10,000 bases of DNA from an uncultured Lachnospiraceae bacterium (GTDB lineage: Bacteria > Bacillota > Clostridia > Lachnospirales > Lachnospiraceae): assembly GCA_900553305.1 (NCBI GenBank), contig USDI01000069.1:1-10000 (forward strand), read 5' to 3'. Position numbers and translations under genes: made by a program. Positions 1-5,697 of this stretch are shown piece after piece. Positions within the stretch are counted from its first letter, which is position 1; each line of letters starts with the position of its first letter. Under the pieces are notes generated by a model. That model was not told the DNA's origin, did not search any database, and saw only the letters and a program-made list of their open reading frames with translations.

Positions 1-48
1 TGCCGCGCTTCCGGAGAATCCATTGATTAAGTAGGATATAAAACTCAT
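1..48 (-). CDS. livH: Probable branched-chain amino acid ABC transporter permease LivH, N-terminus only
   Basis: Only the first 16 codons lie in the window, reading MSFISYLINGFSGSAA, and the gene continues past the left edge. The start is ATG at 48, with an AGGA-type ribosome binding site upstream. LivH-family permeases commonly begin with a short hydrophobic helix containing a (L/I)-(I/V)-N-G motif, which fits. The main support is context: it follows, on the same strand, a solute-binding lipoprotein of the LivJ/LivK type, and livH is the usual next gene in such loci. It would form one of the two membrane subunits of the importer, in the cytoplasmic membrane. A strong promoter lies about 60 bases upstream, so it can be expressed separately from the binding protein. 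With so few residues the call is mostly inference from position. Confidence 0.6.
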   Translation of the reverse strand, partial: MSFISYLINGFSGSAA

Positions 49-108
49 AACAGATCCTGTCCTTTCTTATGTGAAAGTATAAAAGTATTATATTAAAACA
101 TACATAAT

Positions 109-138
109 ATTATAACAAATTACTTTAATGCTTTGCAA
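109..138 (-). promoter_or_regulatory. Promoter of the livH-side genes
   Basis: On the minus strand there is a perfect -10 box TATAAT (114-109) preceded by an extended -10 TG (117-116). A -35-like TTGCAA lies at 138-133 with an 18-base spacer. It sits after the terminator of the binding-protein gene and before the partial permease, so it should drive the permease and genes beyond the left edge. The transcript start would fall near position 102. Confidence 0.65.
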
Positions 139-150
139 GAGTAAAATGGT

Positions 151-170
151 AATTTGTTAATCAACAAATT
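151..170. repeat. 8-bp perfect inverted repeat upstream of the livH promoter
   Basis: The arms AATTTGTT (151-158) and AACAAATT (163-170) are separated by four bases. Relative to the minus-strand promoter it lies about 12 bases upstream of the -35 box, where an activator or repressor dimer could bind. It is AT-rich and there is no matching copy upstream of the binding-protein gene, so the regulatory role is a guess. Confidence 0.35.
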
Positions 171-179
171 TTTGTGTTT

Positions 180-213
180 AAAAAGAGGGATGTTGTGAGC
201 AACATCCCTCTTT
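180..213 (-). terminator. Intrinsic terminator after the solute-binding protein gene
   Basis: A perfect 14-bp stem is formed by 182-195 and 200-213 with a four-base loop. On the minus strand it ends in a run of five T (184-180, partly inside the stem base). It lies 40 bases downstream of the stop codon of the binding-protein gene. It should end or strongly reduce transcription before the permease gene. Confidence 0.85.
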
Positions 214-252
214 GGACTCATTCCTGATTTTATTAAAGTAAATTTTGTAAAA

Positions 253-1479
253 CTACTGAATTAAGGAATATTCTCCATTCTTGATTTCCATAGCCTTAGG
301 TGCTTTGTTTACAGTACCTTCAGCGGCCCAGCTCATTGCAGAACCGGTAAGACCGTCATATGTGATCTCTGTCATAACACCCTTTAACTTATCGCAGATT
401 CCGGATACGCCATCAGCAGGTGTTGCACCGCTCTTTTCAATAGCTTCCTTCACAACATATACAGCATCGTAAGCATCCGCTGCGAACTGGTTCGGAGTAT
501 CTCCGTAAGCTGCTTCATATGCAGATACGAAATTCTTGGTTGCATCGTCCTGTGCATCTGCTGCGAAAGGTGTTAACAGCATAACACCCTCTGCTAAGGA
601 AGCATCAAAATTTTCCACGCCAAGGATACCGTCAAGACCATCACATCCAAAGAACTTCGGTGCATAACCCATAGCTTTTGCCTGAGCAAGAATTAAGGAT
701 GCCTCATTATAGTAAATCGGAAGGAATACCAGATCTGCATCTGCTCCCTGAGCCTTGGAAAGCTGTACAGAGAAGTCTGTTTTATTATCTGCGGTAAATG
801 CTTCAGCAGATACGATTTCGAAATTCTGATTTGCTGCTTCTTCTGCAAATTTTGCATAGATACCGGAAGAATATACATCCGAGCTGTCATAAATAACGGC
901 TACCTTCTGTGCCAGGTTGTTCTGTCCGATGTACTGTGCTGCACCAATACCCTGATTCGGGTCGGTAAAACATACCTGGAAAACATTATCATTTCCATTA
1001 ATGATATCTACAGAAGATCCGGAAGGAGTAAGCTGGAACATGTTATCATTCTTGGTTTCTGCTGCAACTGCGATACAGCATCCGCTTGTTACAGTACCAA
1101 CAAGAATATTCATTCCCCAGTCCTTTAAGTTATTGTAAGCGTTTACAGATTTTTCGTTATCAAGCTCATCATCCTGGAAGTTAAACTCTACCTGATAACC
1201 ATTGATACCGCCTGCAGCATTGATTTCATTAATTGCAAGCTCTGTTGCATTCTTGACAGCAAGACCGTAAACAGCAGCTCCACCGGTCACAGGACCGATT
1301 CCACCAATTTTAAAGGTTTCACCTGAAGCAGCAGTTGTATCCGCAGTTTCAGTGTCAGCAGTCTCTGTTCCGGCAGCAGCGTCTGTGCTATCCGCACTTC
1401 CGGCATTGCTTCCTGCACAGCCGGCAAGAAGAGACATGGTCATTGCAGCTGCGAGTAATAAACTCATCCATTTTTTCAT
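253..1479 (-). CDS. Branched-chain amino acid type ABC transporter solute-binding lipoprotein (LivJ/LivK family)
   Basis: A 408-residue extracytoplasmic receptor that should capture a ligand and deliver it to a LivHMGF-type importer. A lipoprotein signal peptide is clear: a charged MKKW start, a hydrophobic core and the lipobox LLAGC, with the lipidated cysteine at residue 21. Residues 22-53 are a low-complexity linker rich in Ala, Thr, Asp, Glu, Ser and Gly. The mature domain begins with a typical type-1 periplasmic-binding fold segment (KIGGIGPVTGGAAVYG, then AINEINAAGG) and runs to the end at full family length. The start is fixed by AAAAGGAGG (1496-1488), eight bases upstream. It is divergent from a small plus-strand gene and followed by a terminator and a partial livH. 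Leu/Ile/Val is the default guess for the ligand, but this family also binds other amino acids, amides and urea-like compounds, so the substrate is not settled. Confidence 0.9.
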   Translation of the reverse strand: MKKWMSLLLAAAMTMSLLAGCAGSNAGSADSTDAAAGTETADTETADTTAASGETFKIGGIGPVTGGAAVYGLAVKNATELAINEINAAGGINGYQVEFNFQDDELDNEKSVNAYNNLKDWGMNILVGTVTSGCCIAVAAETKNDNMFQLTPSGSSVDIINGNDNVFQVCFTDPNQGIGAAQYIGQNNLAQKVAVIYDSSDVYSSGIYAKFAEEAANQNFEIVSAEAFTADNKTDFSVQLSKAQGADADLVFLPIYYNEASLILAQAKAMGYAPKFFGCDGLDGILGVENFDASLAEGVMLLTPFAADAQDDATKNFVSAYEAAYGDTPNQFAADAYDAVYVVKEAIEKSGATPADGVSGICDKLKGVMTEITYDGLTGSAMSWAAEGTVNKAPKAMEIKNGEYSLIQ

Positions 1480-1533
1480 AATAATTTCCTCCTTTTAGCG
1501 GCAAAAAAATAACCGCAAATTTATTTACACGTT

Positions 1534-1562
1534 ATCGTATCGCAAATTCCTGTTATTGTCAA
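1534..1562 (-). promoter_or_regulatory. Promoter of the solute-binding protein gene
   Basis: On the minus strand, a consensus -35 TTGACA (1562-1557) and a 4/6 match -10 TACGAT (1539-1534) are separated by exactly 17 bases. The start site would be near 1527, giving a leader of about 48 bases. That leader contains a small GCGG/CCGC stem (1516-1513 with 1501-1498) directly before the ribosome binding site. The spacing and the -35 are good; the -10 is imperfect. Confidence 0.6.
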
Positions 1563-1602
1563 TTATATTTATACCAAAAAAGGGGAAAATATACATTGAA
1601 TG

Positions 1603-1610
1603 AAAGGAGG
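1603..1610 (+). promoter_or_regulatory. Ribosome binding site that fixes the DUF378 start
   Basis: AAAGGAGG ends nine bases before ATG at 1620. An in-frame TTG at 1596 would place this site inside the coding region and has no ribosome binding site of its own, so the shorter start is preferred. Confidence 0.85.
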
Positions 1611-1619
1611 TTTTCAATA

Positions 1620-1838
1620 ATGAATAACAAAGCATTAGACTGCACTGCTTTAACCATTGCGATTATCGGTGCAATTAACTGGGGATTGATCGGCTTCTTT
1701 TCCTTCGATCTCGTTGCTTTTATTTTTGGTAATCTTTCCTGGGTTTCCAGAATTATTTATGCCATCGTCGGAATCTGCGGACTGTATCTTATTACGTTTT
1801 ATATGTATGCCGGCGGTAAAACAGGCGGCGAGGCATAG
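1620..1838 (+). CDS. DUF378 family small membrane protein
   Basis: A 72-residue protein and the only plus-strand gene here. It has two hydrophobic segments, about residues 8-34 and 41-65, joined by a short loop. The first holds the family signature G-A-I-N-W-G-L-I-G-F followed by F-D-L-V-A-F-I-F-G. The second carries Y-A-I-V-G-I-C-G-L-Y-L. This pattern matches DUF378 (YuzA-like) proteins, which are predicted inner-membrane proteins with no established function. The start at 1620 is chosen for the AAAGGAGG nine bases upstream; a longer version from TTG 1596 is unlikely. It is divergent from the transporter lipoprotein gene and convergent with the rsfS group. I see no clear plus-strand promoter and no plus-strand terminator with a T run behind it. 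The family call is confident; the role is unknown. Confidence 0.88.
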   Translation: MNNKALDCTALTIAIIGAINWGLIGFFSFDLVAFIFGNLSWVSRIIYAIVGICGLYLITFYMYAGGKTGGEA

Positions 1839-1886
1839 AAAAGAGTGTACAGCAAGCCCGAAGGAACCTCACCGGGTGCTCTGATC

Positions 1887-1916
1887 AAAAAGAGGCGTTG
1901 TTTCGAAAACAGCGCC
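1887..1916 (-). terminator. Intrinsic terminator of the obg-yhbY-yqeK-rsfS group
   Basis: A 10-bp stem (1894-1903 with 1907-1916, one T-G wobble) has a tight CGA loop. On the minus strand it is followed by TC and then five T (1891-1887). It lies 42 bases after the rsfS stop. On the plus strand the stem is not followed by a T run, so it should not act efficiently for the convergent DUF378 gene. Confidence 0.8.
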
Positions 1917-1958
1917 CCTACATATCAGATATTTTCAATTGTAAATCCGAATTACCAA

Positions 1959-2333
1959 TCATTCGGAAAGAAGAGACTTCGGATCAATCTGCTTTCCGTC
2001 TCTCCAGATTCTTTCAAGATCATAGAACAGACGGTTCTCCTGATCGAACAGATGAATGATGATATCACCAAAATCAAGAAGAATCCAGTTGGCGCTGTCG
2101 TATCCTTCAGATTGTTTCATCGGATATCCTGCACGGCCGAGCTTTTCTTCGACTTCATCGGCAAGAGCCTGTAACTGATTACGGTTCTTACCGCTTGCAA
2201 TCAGGAAATAATCGGCAAGGACGGATACTTCGCTGATGTCAATTACGCGGATATCTTCTGCCTTTTTATCTTCCAATGCTTCAATTGCAAGGCCGGCCAT
2301 CTTTTTAATTTCTTCTACAGTTAACTTTCCCAT
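1959..2333 (-). CDS. rsfS: Ribosome silencing factor RsfS
   Basis: A 124-residue member of the RsfS/Iojap/DUF143 family. Family members bind ribosomal protein L14 on the large subunit and block joining of the 30S subunit, reducing translation in stationary phase or starvation. The diagnostic stretch is present: D-Y-F-L-I-A-S-G, then E-G-Y-D-S-A-N-W-I-L-L-D-F-G-D-I-I-I-H-L-F, then R-L-F-Y-D-L-E-R-I-W near the C-terminus. The start is the ATG at 2333, because AAAGGAGG (2346-2339) lies five bases before it. An upstream in-frame ATG at 2354 would lie inside the end of yqeK and lacks a site. The gap from the yqeK stop is only 11 bases, so it is the last gene of the obg group, followed by a terminator. 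Confidence 0.93.
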   Translation of the reverse strand: MGKLTVEEIKKMAGLAIEALEDKKAEDIRVIDISEVSVLADYFLIASGKNRNQLQALADEVEEKLGRAGYPMKQSEGYDSANWILLDFGDIIIHLFDQENRLFYDLERIWRDGKQIDPKSLLSE

Positions 2334-2338
2334 GGAAT

Positions 2339-2346
2339 CCTCCTTT
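2339..2346 (-). promoter_or_regulatory. rsfS ribosome binding site overlapping the yqeK stop codon
   Basis: The minus strand reads TAAAGGAGG, where TAA (2347-2345) is the yqeK stop and the rest is the rsfS ribosome binding site. This overlap decides the rsfS start at 2333 and suggests that translation of the two genes is linked. Confidence 0.8.
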
Positions 2347-2920
2347 ATGAACACTGACTGTAAAAATCATAGGTTTTCTGTGTCATGGCATCGACAACGC
2401 TGCCGGTGCTTTCCAGATAAGAAAGCGTATCTTCCAGAATCATCAGCAGAGCCTTGTTAAGATCCTCAAATGCCACCTTCCGGATCGGTGTTAAATTTGG
2501 TGCCTGTTTTCTGCCGGGTTCAATATAATCTGCAATATAAATGATCTTCTCCAAAGGACTCATATCTGGTCTTCCGGTCGTATGGTTTAAAATCGCATTG
2601 ATGATGTCCTGATCGTGAATGTCAAACTCTTCCATGGCAAGGAAGCTTCCTACCTTGGCATGAAGGAGTTGCGGATTCTTAAGTTCGGCTTCGTTCATCT
2701 GGATATTGTGCTTCTTACAGATGGAAATGCGTTTTTCGTTCGTCAGGCACTTGGCACAGTCGTGCAGTAGGCCTGCTACCTGCGCTTTCGTAATGTCTAT
2801 ATCATAACGCATGGCAAGACAGGCTGCCGTGTAGGCGACACCGAGTGTATGCTCAAAGCGTGCATCATCCAGCGTCTTTTCCATTTTCTTTCGGATCTTT
2901 TTAATATCAGCAGATTTCAT
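2345..2920 (-). CDS. yqeK: HD-domain Ap4A hydrolase YqeK (symmetrical bis(5'-nucleosyl)-tetraphosphatase)
   Basis: A 191-residue HD-superfamily phosphohydrolase of normal family length. YqeK proteins split diadenosine tetraphosphate symmetrically to two ADP in the cytosol, clearing a stress-related nucleotide. The metal-binding residues are in place: His24 (R-F-E-H-T), His53-Asp54 (L-L-H-D-C-A-K), His87 (L-L-H-A-K-V-G), His113 (I-L-N-H-T-T-G) and Asp131 (Y-I-A-D-Y-I-E-P-G-R). The start ATG at 2920 has a GGAGG site a few bases upstream. It lies 14 bases after yhbY and 11 bases before rsfS. In many relatives nadD sits directly upstream of yqeK, sometimes fused to it; here nadD is absent and YqeK stands alone with no NadD-like extension. 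Confidence 0.92.
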   Translation of the reverse strand: MKSADIKKIRKKMEKTLDDARFEHTLGVAYTAACLAMRYDIDITKAQVAGLLHDCAKCLTNEKRISICKKHNIQMNEAELKNPQLLHAKVGSFLAMEEFDIHDQDIINAILNHTTGRPDMSPLEKIIYIADYIEPGRKQAPNLTPIRKVAFEDLNKALLMILEDTLSYLESTGSVVDAMTQKTYDFYSQCS

Positions 2921-2934
2921 TGGCTTCCTCCGGT

Positions 2935-3225
2935 TTATCTGGGTAATTCGATTTTTTTGTAATCTTTGTTCTCTTTGTAAAGCACAATCTTTTTCCCGAT
3001 CACCTGTACCACCTGGGAGCCGGTTCTTTCTGCAAGGATCTGTGCCATGGCATTCGGATCTTCCATGCAGTTTTTGAGAACGGCGAGCTTCACAAGCTCT
3101 TTCCGGTTAAAGCTTTCGCGGACGGCCTCGGTAACCTCCGGGGTAAGTCCGGACTTGCCGATCTGGAAGACCGGCTCAATATTCATTGCCAGTCCTTTTA
3201 AATATGCACGTTGTTTACTTGTCAT
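2935..3225 (-). CDS. yhbY: YhbY-family (CRS1/YhbY domain) RNA-binding ribosome assembly protein
   Basis: A 96-residue single-domain protein with a KH-like fold expected to bind pre-50S particles and take part in large-subunit assembly. The family pattern is visible: T-S-K-Q-R-A-Y-L-K-G-L-A near the start, then the Q-I-G-K-S-G-L-T motif, then L-V-K-L-A-V-L-K-N and a C-terminal Q-V-I-G-K-K-I-V-L-Y-K strand. The chosen start is ATG at 3225. It lies nine bases after AGGAG (3239-3235), whereas an in-frame TTG at 3231 would leave only three bases. The obg stop codon TAG (3240-3238) is part of that ribosome binding site, so the two genes look translationally coupled. Fusion and truncation are not seen. 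Confidence 0.92.
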   Translation of the reverse strand: MTSKQRAYLKGLAMNIEPVFQIGKSGLTPEVTEAVRESFNRKELVKLAVLKNCMEDPNAMAQILAERTGSQVVQVIGKKIVLYKENKDYKKIELPR

Positions 3226-3234
3226 AATCAAGTT

Positions 3235-3240
3235 CTCCTA
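3235..3240 (-). promoter_or_regulatory. yhbY ribosome binding site that contains the obg stop codon
   Basis: TAGGAG on the minus strand serves both as the TAG stop of obg and as the core of the yhbY ribosome binding site. The nine-base spacing to ATG 3225 favours that start over TTG 3231. Confidence 0.7.
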
Positions 3241-4533
3241 TTTGTAATAATCAAAGGAAAGACCGTACATTCTCACGGTGTCTCCCTCCTGAATACCAAG
3301 TTCCTCTAACTGTTCCAAAATACCGTTTAACTTCAGGAAATTCTGGAAGAAGGTAAAGCCCTTTTCCGATTCCAGATTGGTATAGCCGAGCATCTTTTCG
3401 ATACGGGGGCCCTCTACGACATATTCATCCGCTTCTTCATCATAGGTTACGCTGTATGGCTCATCACCATCGGTCAGCATATATTCCGGGAAGAATTCCT
3501 GCTCAAAGACGATAGGCTTTTCATCGATGCCATCAAGCATATGGCGTACCTCATAAAGCAGCTCGCGGATGCCCTCTCCGCTTAAGGCAGAAATCGGATA
3601 AACCCTGATTCCATTCGGTTCAAATTCTTTGCGAAGACGCTCTACCGGATCCTCTTCGCCTTCCTGTATAAAAATCATATCCGTCTTATTTGCGGCAATG
3701 ACCTGCGGCCGTTTCGCAATTTCGGGATTGTAATTTTCCAATTCTTTATTGATTGCATAAATATCTGCAATCGGATCTCTTCCCTCGGTTGATGCCACAT
3801 CCACAATGTGAATCATAACCTTGGTACGTTCAATATGCCGTAAGAATTCAAATCCGAGTCCGACACCCTCGGAAGCCCCTTCAATGAGTCCCGGAATGTC
3901 TGCAATAACAAATCCTTTGGCATCTTCCAGATCCACAACCCCCAGATGCGGGTTTAAGGTTGTGAAATGATAGTTGGCAATCTTCGGACGGGCATTGGAA
4001 ACCTTCGTAAGGAAGGTGGATTTCCCTACATTCGGGAATCCTACAAGACCGACATCTGCGATTACCTTAAGCTCCAATAAAAGCTCCATTTCCTTGGCAG
4101 GCTGCCCCGGCTGGGCATATTTTGGCGCCTGCATGGTGCTGGTTGCGTAATGATGATTGCCGTTACCGCCCTTGCCGCCCTGTAACAGGACAAAACGGCG
4201 ATTCTCTCCTGAAAGATCAGTAATAACCTTACCGCTTTCAGCTTCTTTTACAACGGTTCCTTCCGGCATCTTCAAAATAATATCGGCACCGTCTTTGCCA
4301 CGGCACTTCTTCTTGTTTCCGTTTTCGCCATCTTCTGCATGATATTTTCGTACGTGACGATAATCTGCGAGCGTATTTAAGCCGTCATCGACCTCTAAAA
4401 TCACGCTGCCGCCATGACCGCCATCGCCGCCATCCGGTCCACCGCTCGGTACATATTTTTCTCTGCGGAAGGATACATGACCGTCTCCGCCTTTTCCGCT
4501 TTTTACGATAATTCTGGCTCTATCTGCAAACAT
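3238..4533 (-). CDS. obg: Obg-family GTPase (ObgE/CgtA), with Obg, G and OCT domains
   Basis: A 431-residue essential GTPase that acts in 50S ribosome assembly and stress or growth control. Three domains are seen in order. The glycine-rich Obg fold spans about 1-158, with motifs such as G-G-P-D-G-G-D-G-G-H-G-G. The GTPase domain has G1 G-F-P-N-V-G-K-S-T at 165-173, G3 starting at Asp212 (D-I-P-G-L-I-E-G-A), G4 N-K-T-D at 282-285 and a G5-like I-S-A-L-S. A C-terminal OCT domain follows from about 350. The OCT domain is typical of Firmicutes Obg. The start ATG at 4533 is preceded by AAAGGAGG at good spacing. The gene follows the rpmA terminator and a 195-base gap with two palindromic repeats, and it heads the yhbY-yqeK-rsfS group. 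No strong promoter is visible just upstream. Confidence 0.97.
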   Translation of the reverse strand: MFADRARIIVKSGKGGDGHVSFRREKYVPSGGPDGGDGGHGGSVILEVDDGLNTLADYRHVRKYHAEDGENGNKKKCRGKDGADIILKMPEGTVVKEAESGKVITDLSGENRRFVLLQGGKGGNGNHHYATSTMQAPKYAQPGQPAKEMELLLELKVIADVGLVGFPNVGKSTFLTKVSNARPKIANYHFTTLNPHLGVVDLEDAKGFVIADIPGLIEGASEGVGLGFEFLRHIERTKVMIHIVDVASTEGRDPIADIYAINKELENYNPEIAKRPQVIAANKTDMIFIQEGEEDPVERLRKEFEPNGIRVYPISALSGEGIRELLYEVRHMLDGIDEKPIVFEQEFFPEYMLTDGDEPYSVTYDEEADEYVVEGPRIEKMLGYTNLESEKGFTFFQNFLKLNGILEQLEELGIQEGDTVRMYGLSFDYYK

Positions 4534-4574
4534 GACCTGCCTCCTTTGGTCTTACAGGGGGATAATTACCTGCT

Positions 4575-4616
4575 GCACTAAATTCAAACTTCGCTATGCT
4601 CGTTTTCATTAAGTGC
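4575..4616. repeat. Palindromic repeat, copy A (42 bases)
   Basis: The element runs from GCACTAA to TTAAGTGC, and its ends form an imperfect inverted repeat (GCACT with AGTGC, plus CAAAC with GTTTT and inner matches). The centre on the minus strand is GAGCATAGCG. It is nearly the same as copy B at 4630-4673 and lies in the same orientation, 13 bases away. The transcript could fold into a stem in the obg leader. Confidence 0.75.
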
Positions 4617-4629
4617 ACAGGTACCGTTC

Positions 4630-4673
4630 GCACTAAGTTCAAACTTCGCTTTCAGCTCGTTTTCACTAAGTGC
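4630..4673. repeat. Palindromic repeat, copy B (44 bases)
   Basis: It matches copy A except for a few base changes and a two-base longer centre (GAGCTGAAAGCG on the minus strand). The ends again pair (GCACTAAG with CTAAGTGC, imperfect). Two such units in one gap between rpmA and obg look like a small dispersed repeat family, perhaps MITE- or REP-like. The family claim is inference, since no other copy is in this window. Confidence 0.75.
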
Positions 4674-4683
4674 TCTACATGAC

Positions 4684-4715
4684 AAAAAGGCTTCAAACGG
4701 AAATGTTTGAAGCCT
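4684..4715 (-). terminator. Intrinsic terminator after rpmA
   Basis: A perfect 11-bp stem (4688-4698 with 4705-4715) has a six-base loop and on the minus strand ends in five T (4688-4684). It starts 14 bases after the rpmA stop. It separates the rplU-prp-rpmA ribosomal unit from obg, so obg must depend on readthrough or on a promoter in the gap. Confidence 0.88.
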
Positions 4716-4728
4716 GATCATTTTTGTA

Positions 4729-5013
4729 CTATTTCTCTACCGGATAAACGGAAGCCTGTTTCTTATCTCTTCCTTTTCTTTCGAACTTAAGCACTCCATC
4801 AACTAATGCAAACAGTGTATCATCACCGCCACGTCCAACGTTGACGCCGGGATGAATCTTGGTTCCGCGCTGTCTGTATAAAATATTACCTGCTTTTACG
4901 AATTGTCCGTCAGCTCTTTTCGCACCTAATCTCTTGGATTCGGAATCTCTACCGTTCTTGGTAGAACCAACACCCTTCTTATGAGCGAAAAATTGAAGGT
5001 TCATATTTAACAT
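4729..5013 (-). CDS. rpmA: 50S ribosomal protein bL27, precursor with Prp-cleavable N-terminus
   Basis: A 94-residue bL27, a large-subunit protein whose N-terminus reaches the peptidyl transferase centre. The core is standard: H-K-K-G-V-G-S-T-K-N-G-R-D-S, then L-G-A-K-R, I-L-Y-R-Q-R-G-T and H-P-G. Before it is a short extension ending in N-L-Q-F-F-A, the site cut by Prp in Firmicutes, where cleavage after the second Phe removes nine residues. The start ATG at 5013 has AAGGAGGTG just upstream, and that ribosome binding site lies inside the last codons of prp. The gap from the prp stop is three bases. A strong terminator follows. Codon choice and length look ordinary. Confidence 0.97.
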   Translation of the reverse strand: MLNMNLQFFAHKKGVGSTKNGRDSESKRLGAKRADGQFVKAGNILYRQRGTKIHPGVNVGRGGDDTLFALVDGVLKFERKGRDKKQASVYPVEK

Positions 5014-5016
5014 GGT

Positions 5017-5370
5017 CTACACCTCCTTAAATTTCAGTTCACAATATTTCTTCGATTTGAAGAATTTCTTCTGACTGCCGTAGCCATCTACGACATGTTC
5101 AATCCCCAGAACAAAGGAATCCATTAACAGCTTCTGTGCTTCGTTTAAAGGCTCCTTAAACTGACAGGATATGTATCCGTCGTTTTCTTCCGTCTCGACA
5201 TCGAGGGACGCCTTCGTTAACTGATCCAGAGAATTAATGGTATTAATTACCAGAACAGAAATCGCGGCACACACGATATCACTGCCGGAATTGGCATAGC
5301 CTGCATGTCCTGCACAGACAAAGCCTCTGTATTCCCCGTCTTTCGATTGTAAAATGGTTACTGTTGTCAT
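5017..5370 (-). CDS. prp: Ribosomal-processing cysteine protease Prp (YsxB)
   Basis: A 117-residue cysteine protease that trims the N-terminal extension of ribosomal protein L27 before or during ribosome assembly. The active site is visible: His22 in G-H-A-G-Y-A and Cys34 in G-S-D-I-V-C-A-A-I-S, the same residue numbers as described for the Staphylococcus aureus enzyme. A C-terminal G-I-E-H-V-V-D-G-Y-G segment is also present. It lies between rplU and its substrate gene rpmA, the usual Firmicutes order. Only 21 bases separate it from rplU. Its own ribosome binding site is weak (AGGTTAAG then ATG), so expression may depend on translation of rplU and stay lower than that of the ribosomal proteins. 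Confidence 0.95.
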   Translation of the reverse strand: MTTVTILQSKDGEYRGFVCAGHAGYANSGSDIVCAAISVLVINTINSLDQLTKASLDVETEENDGYISCQFKEPLNEAQKLLMDSFVLGIEHVVDGYGSQKKFFKSKKYCELKFKEV

Positions 5371-5391
5371 CTTAACCTGTTTCTATGCATA

Positions 5392-5697
5392 CTATGCGTT
5401 GATCTTTTCAATCTTAACCTGAGTGTATGCTTGTCTGTGACCATTCTTCTTATGATAACCGGTTTTTCTCTTATACTTGTAAACGATCACCTTACGATAT
5501 CTGCCCTGTTCCATAACAGTTGCAGTTACGCTTGCGTTCGCTACATCACCGGCAACCTTAAGCTCCTTATCGCTTACAGCGACAACCTGGTCAAATGTTA
5601 CAGTAGCTCCTGCTTCCGCATCAAGCTTTTCTACCTTGATGATATCTCCTTCGGAAACTTTGTACTGCTTTCCACCTGTTGCAATGATTGCGTACAT
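5392..5697 (-). CDS. rplU: 50S ribosomal protein bL21
   Basis: A 101-residue bL21 of normal length, a 23S rRNA-binding protein of the large subunit. Family features are plain: the start M-Y-A-I-I-A-T-G-G-K-Q-Y-K-V, then E-G-D, and the basic C-terminal part Y-K-R-K-T-G-Y-H-K-K-N-G-H-R-Q that contacts rRNA. The start ATG at 5697 is preceded by AGGAGGTG at good spacing. It is the first gene of the rplU-prp-rpmA unit and has its own promoter and a structured leader of about 100 bases, probably the L21 leader used for autoregulation in Firmicutes. Confidence 0.98.
   Translation of the reverse strand: MYAIIATGGKQYKVSEGDIIKVEKLDAEAGATVTFDQVVAVSDKELKVAGDVANASVTATVMEQGRYRKVIVYKYKRKTGYHKKNGHRQAYTQVKIEKINA

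Noticed and set aside
1596..1619. Longer DUF378 start at TTG 1596
   Set aside because: It would place the AAAGGAGG ribosome binding site inside the coding region and adds residues not typical of the family.
1839..1886. Possible plus-strand terminator (CCCG/CGGG stem) after DUF378
   Set aside because: The stem is short and interrupted, and no T run follows it.
1845..2174. 109-residue plus-strand open frame after DUF378
   Set aside because: It runs antisense through rsfS and through the terminator stem, begins without a good ribosome binding site and has no recognisable domain.
2334..2354. Longer rsfS start at ATG 2354
   Set aside because: It overlaps the end of yqeK and has no ribosome binding site, while ATG 2333 has a perfect one five bases upstream.
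4575..4673. CRISPR-like repeat and spacer arrangement
   Set aside because: There are only two units, the 13-base gap is too short for a spacer, and no cas genes are nearby.
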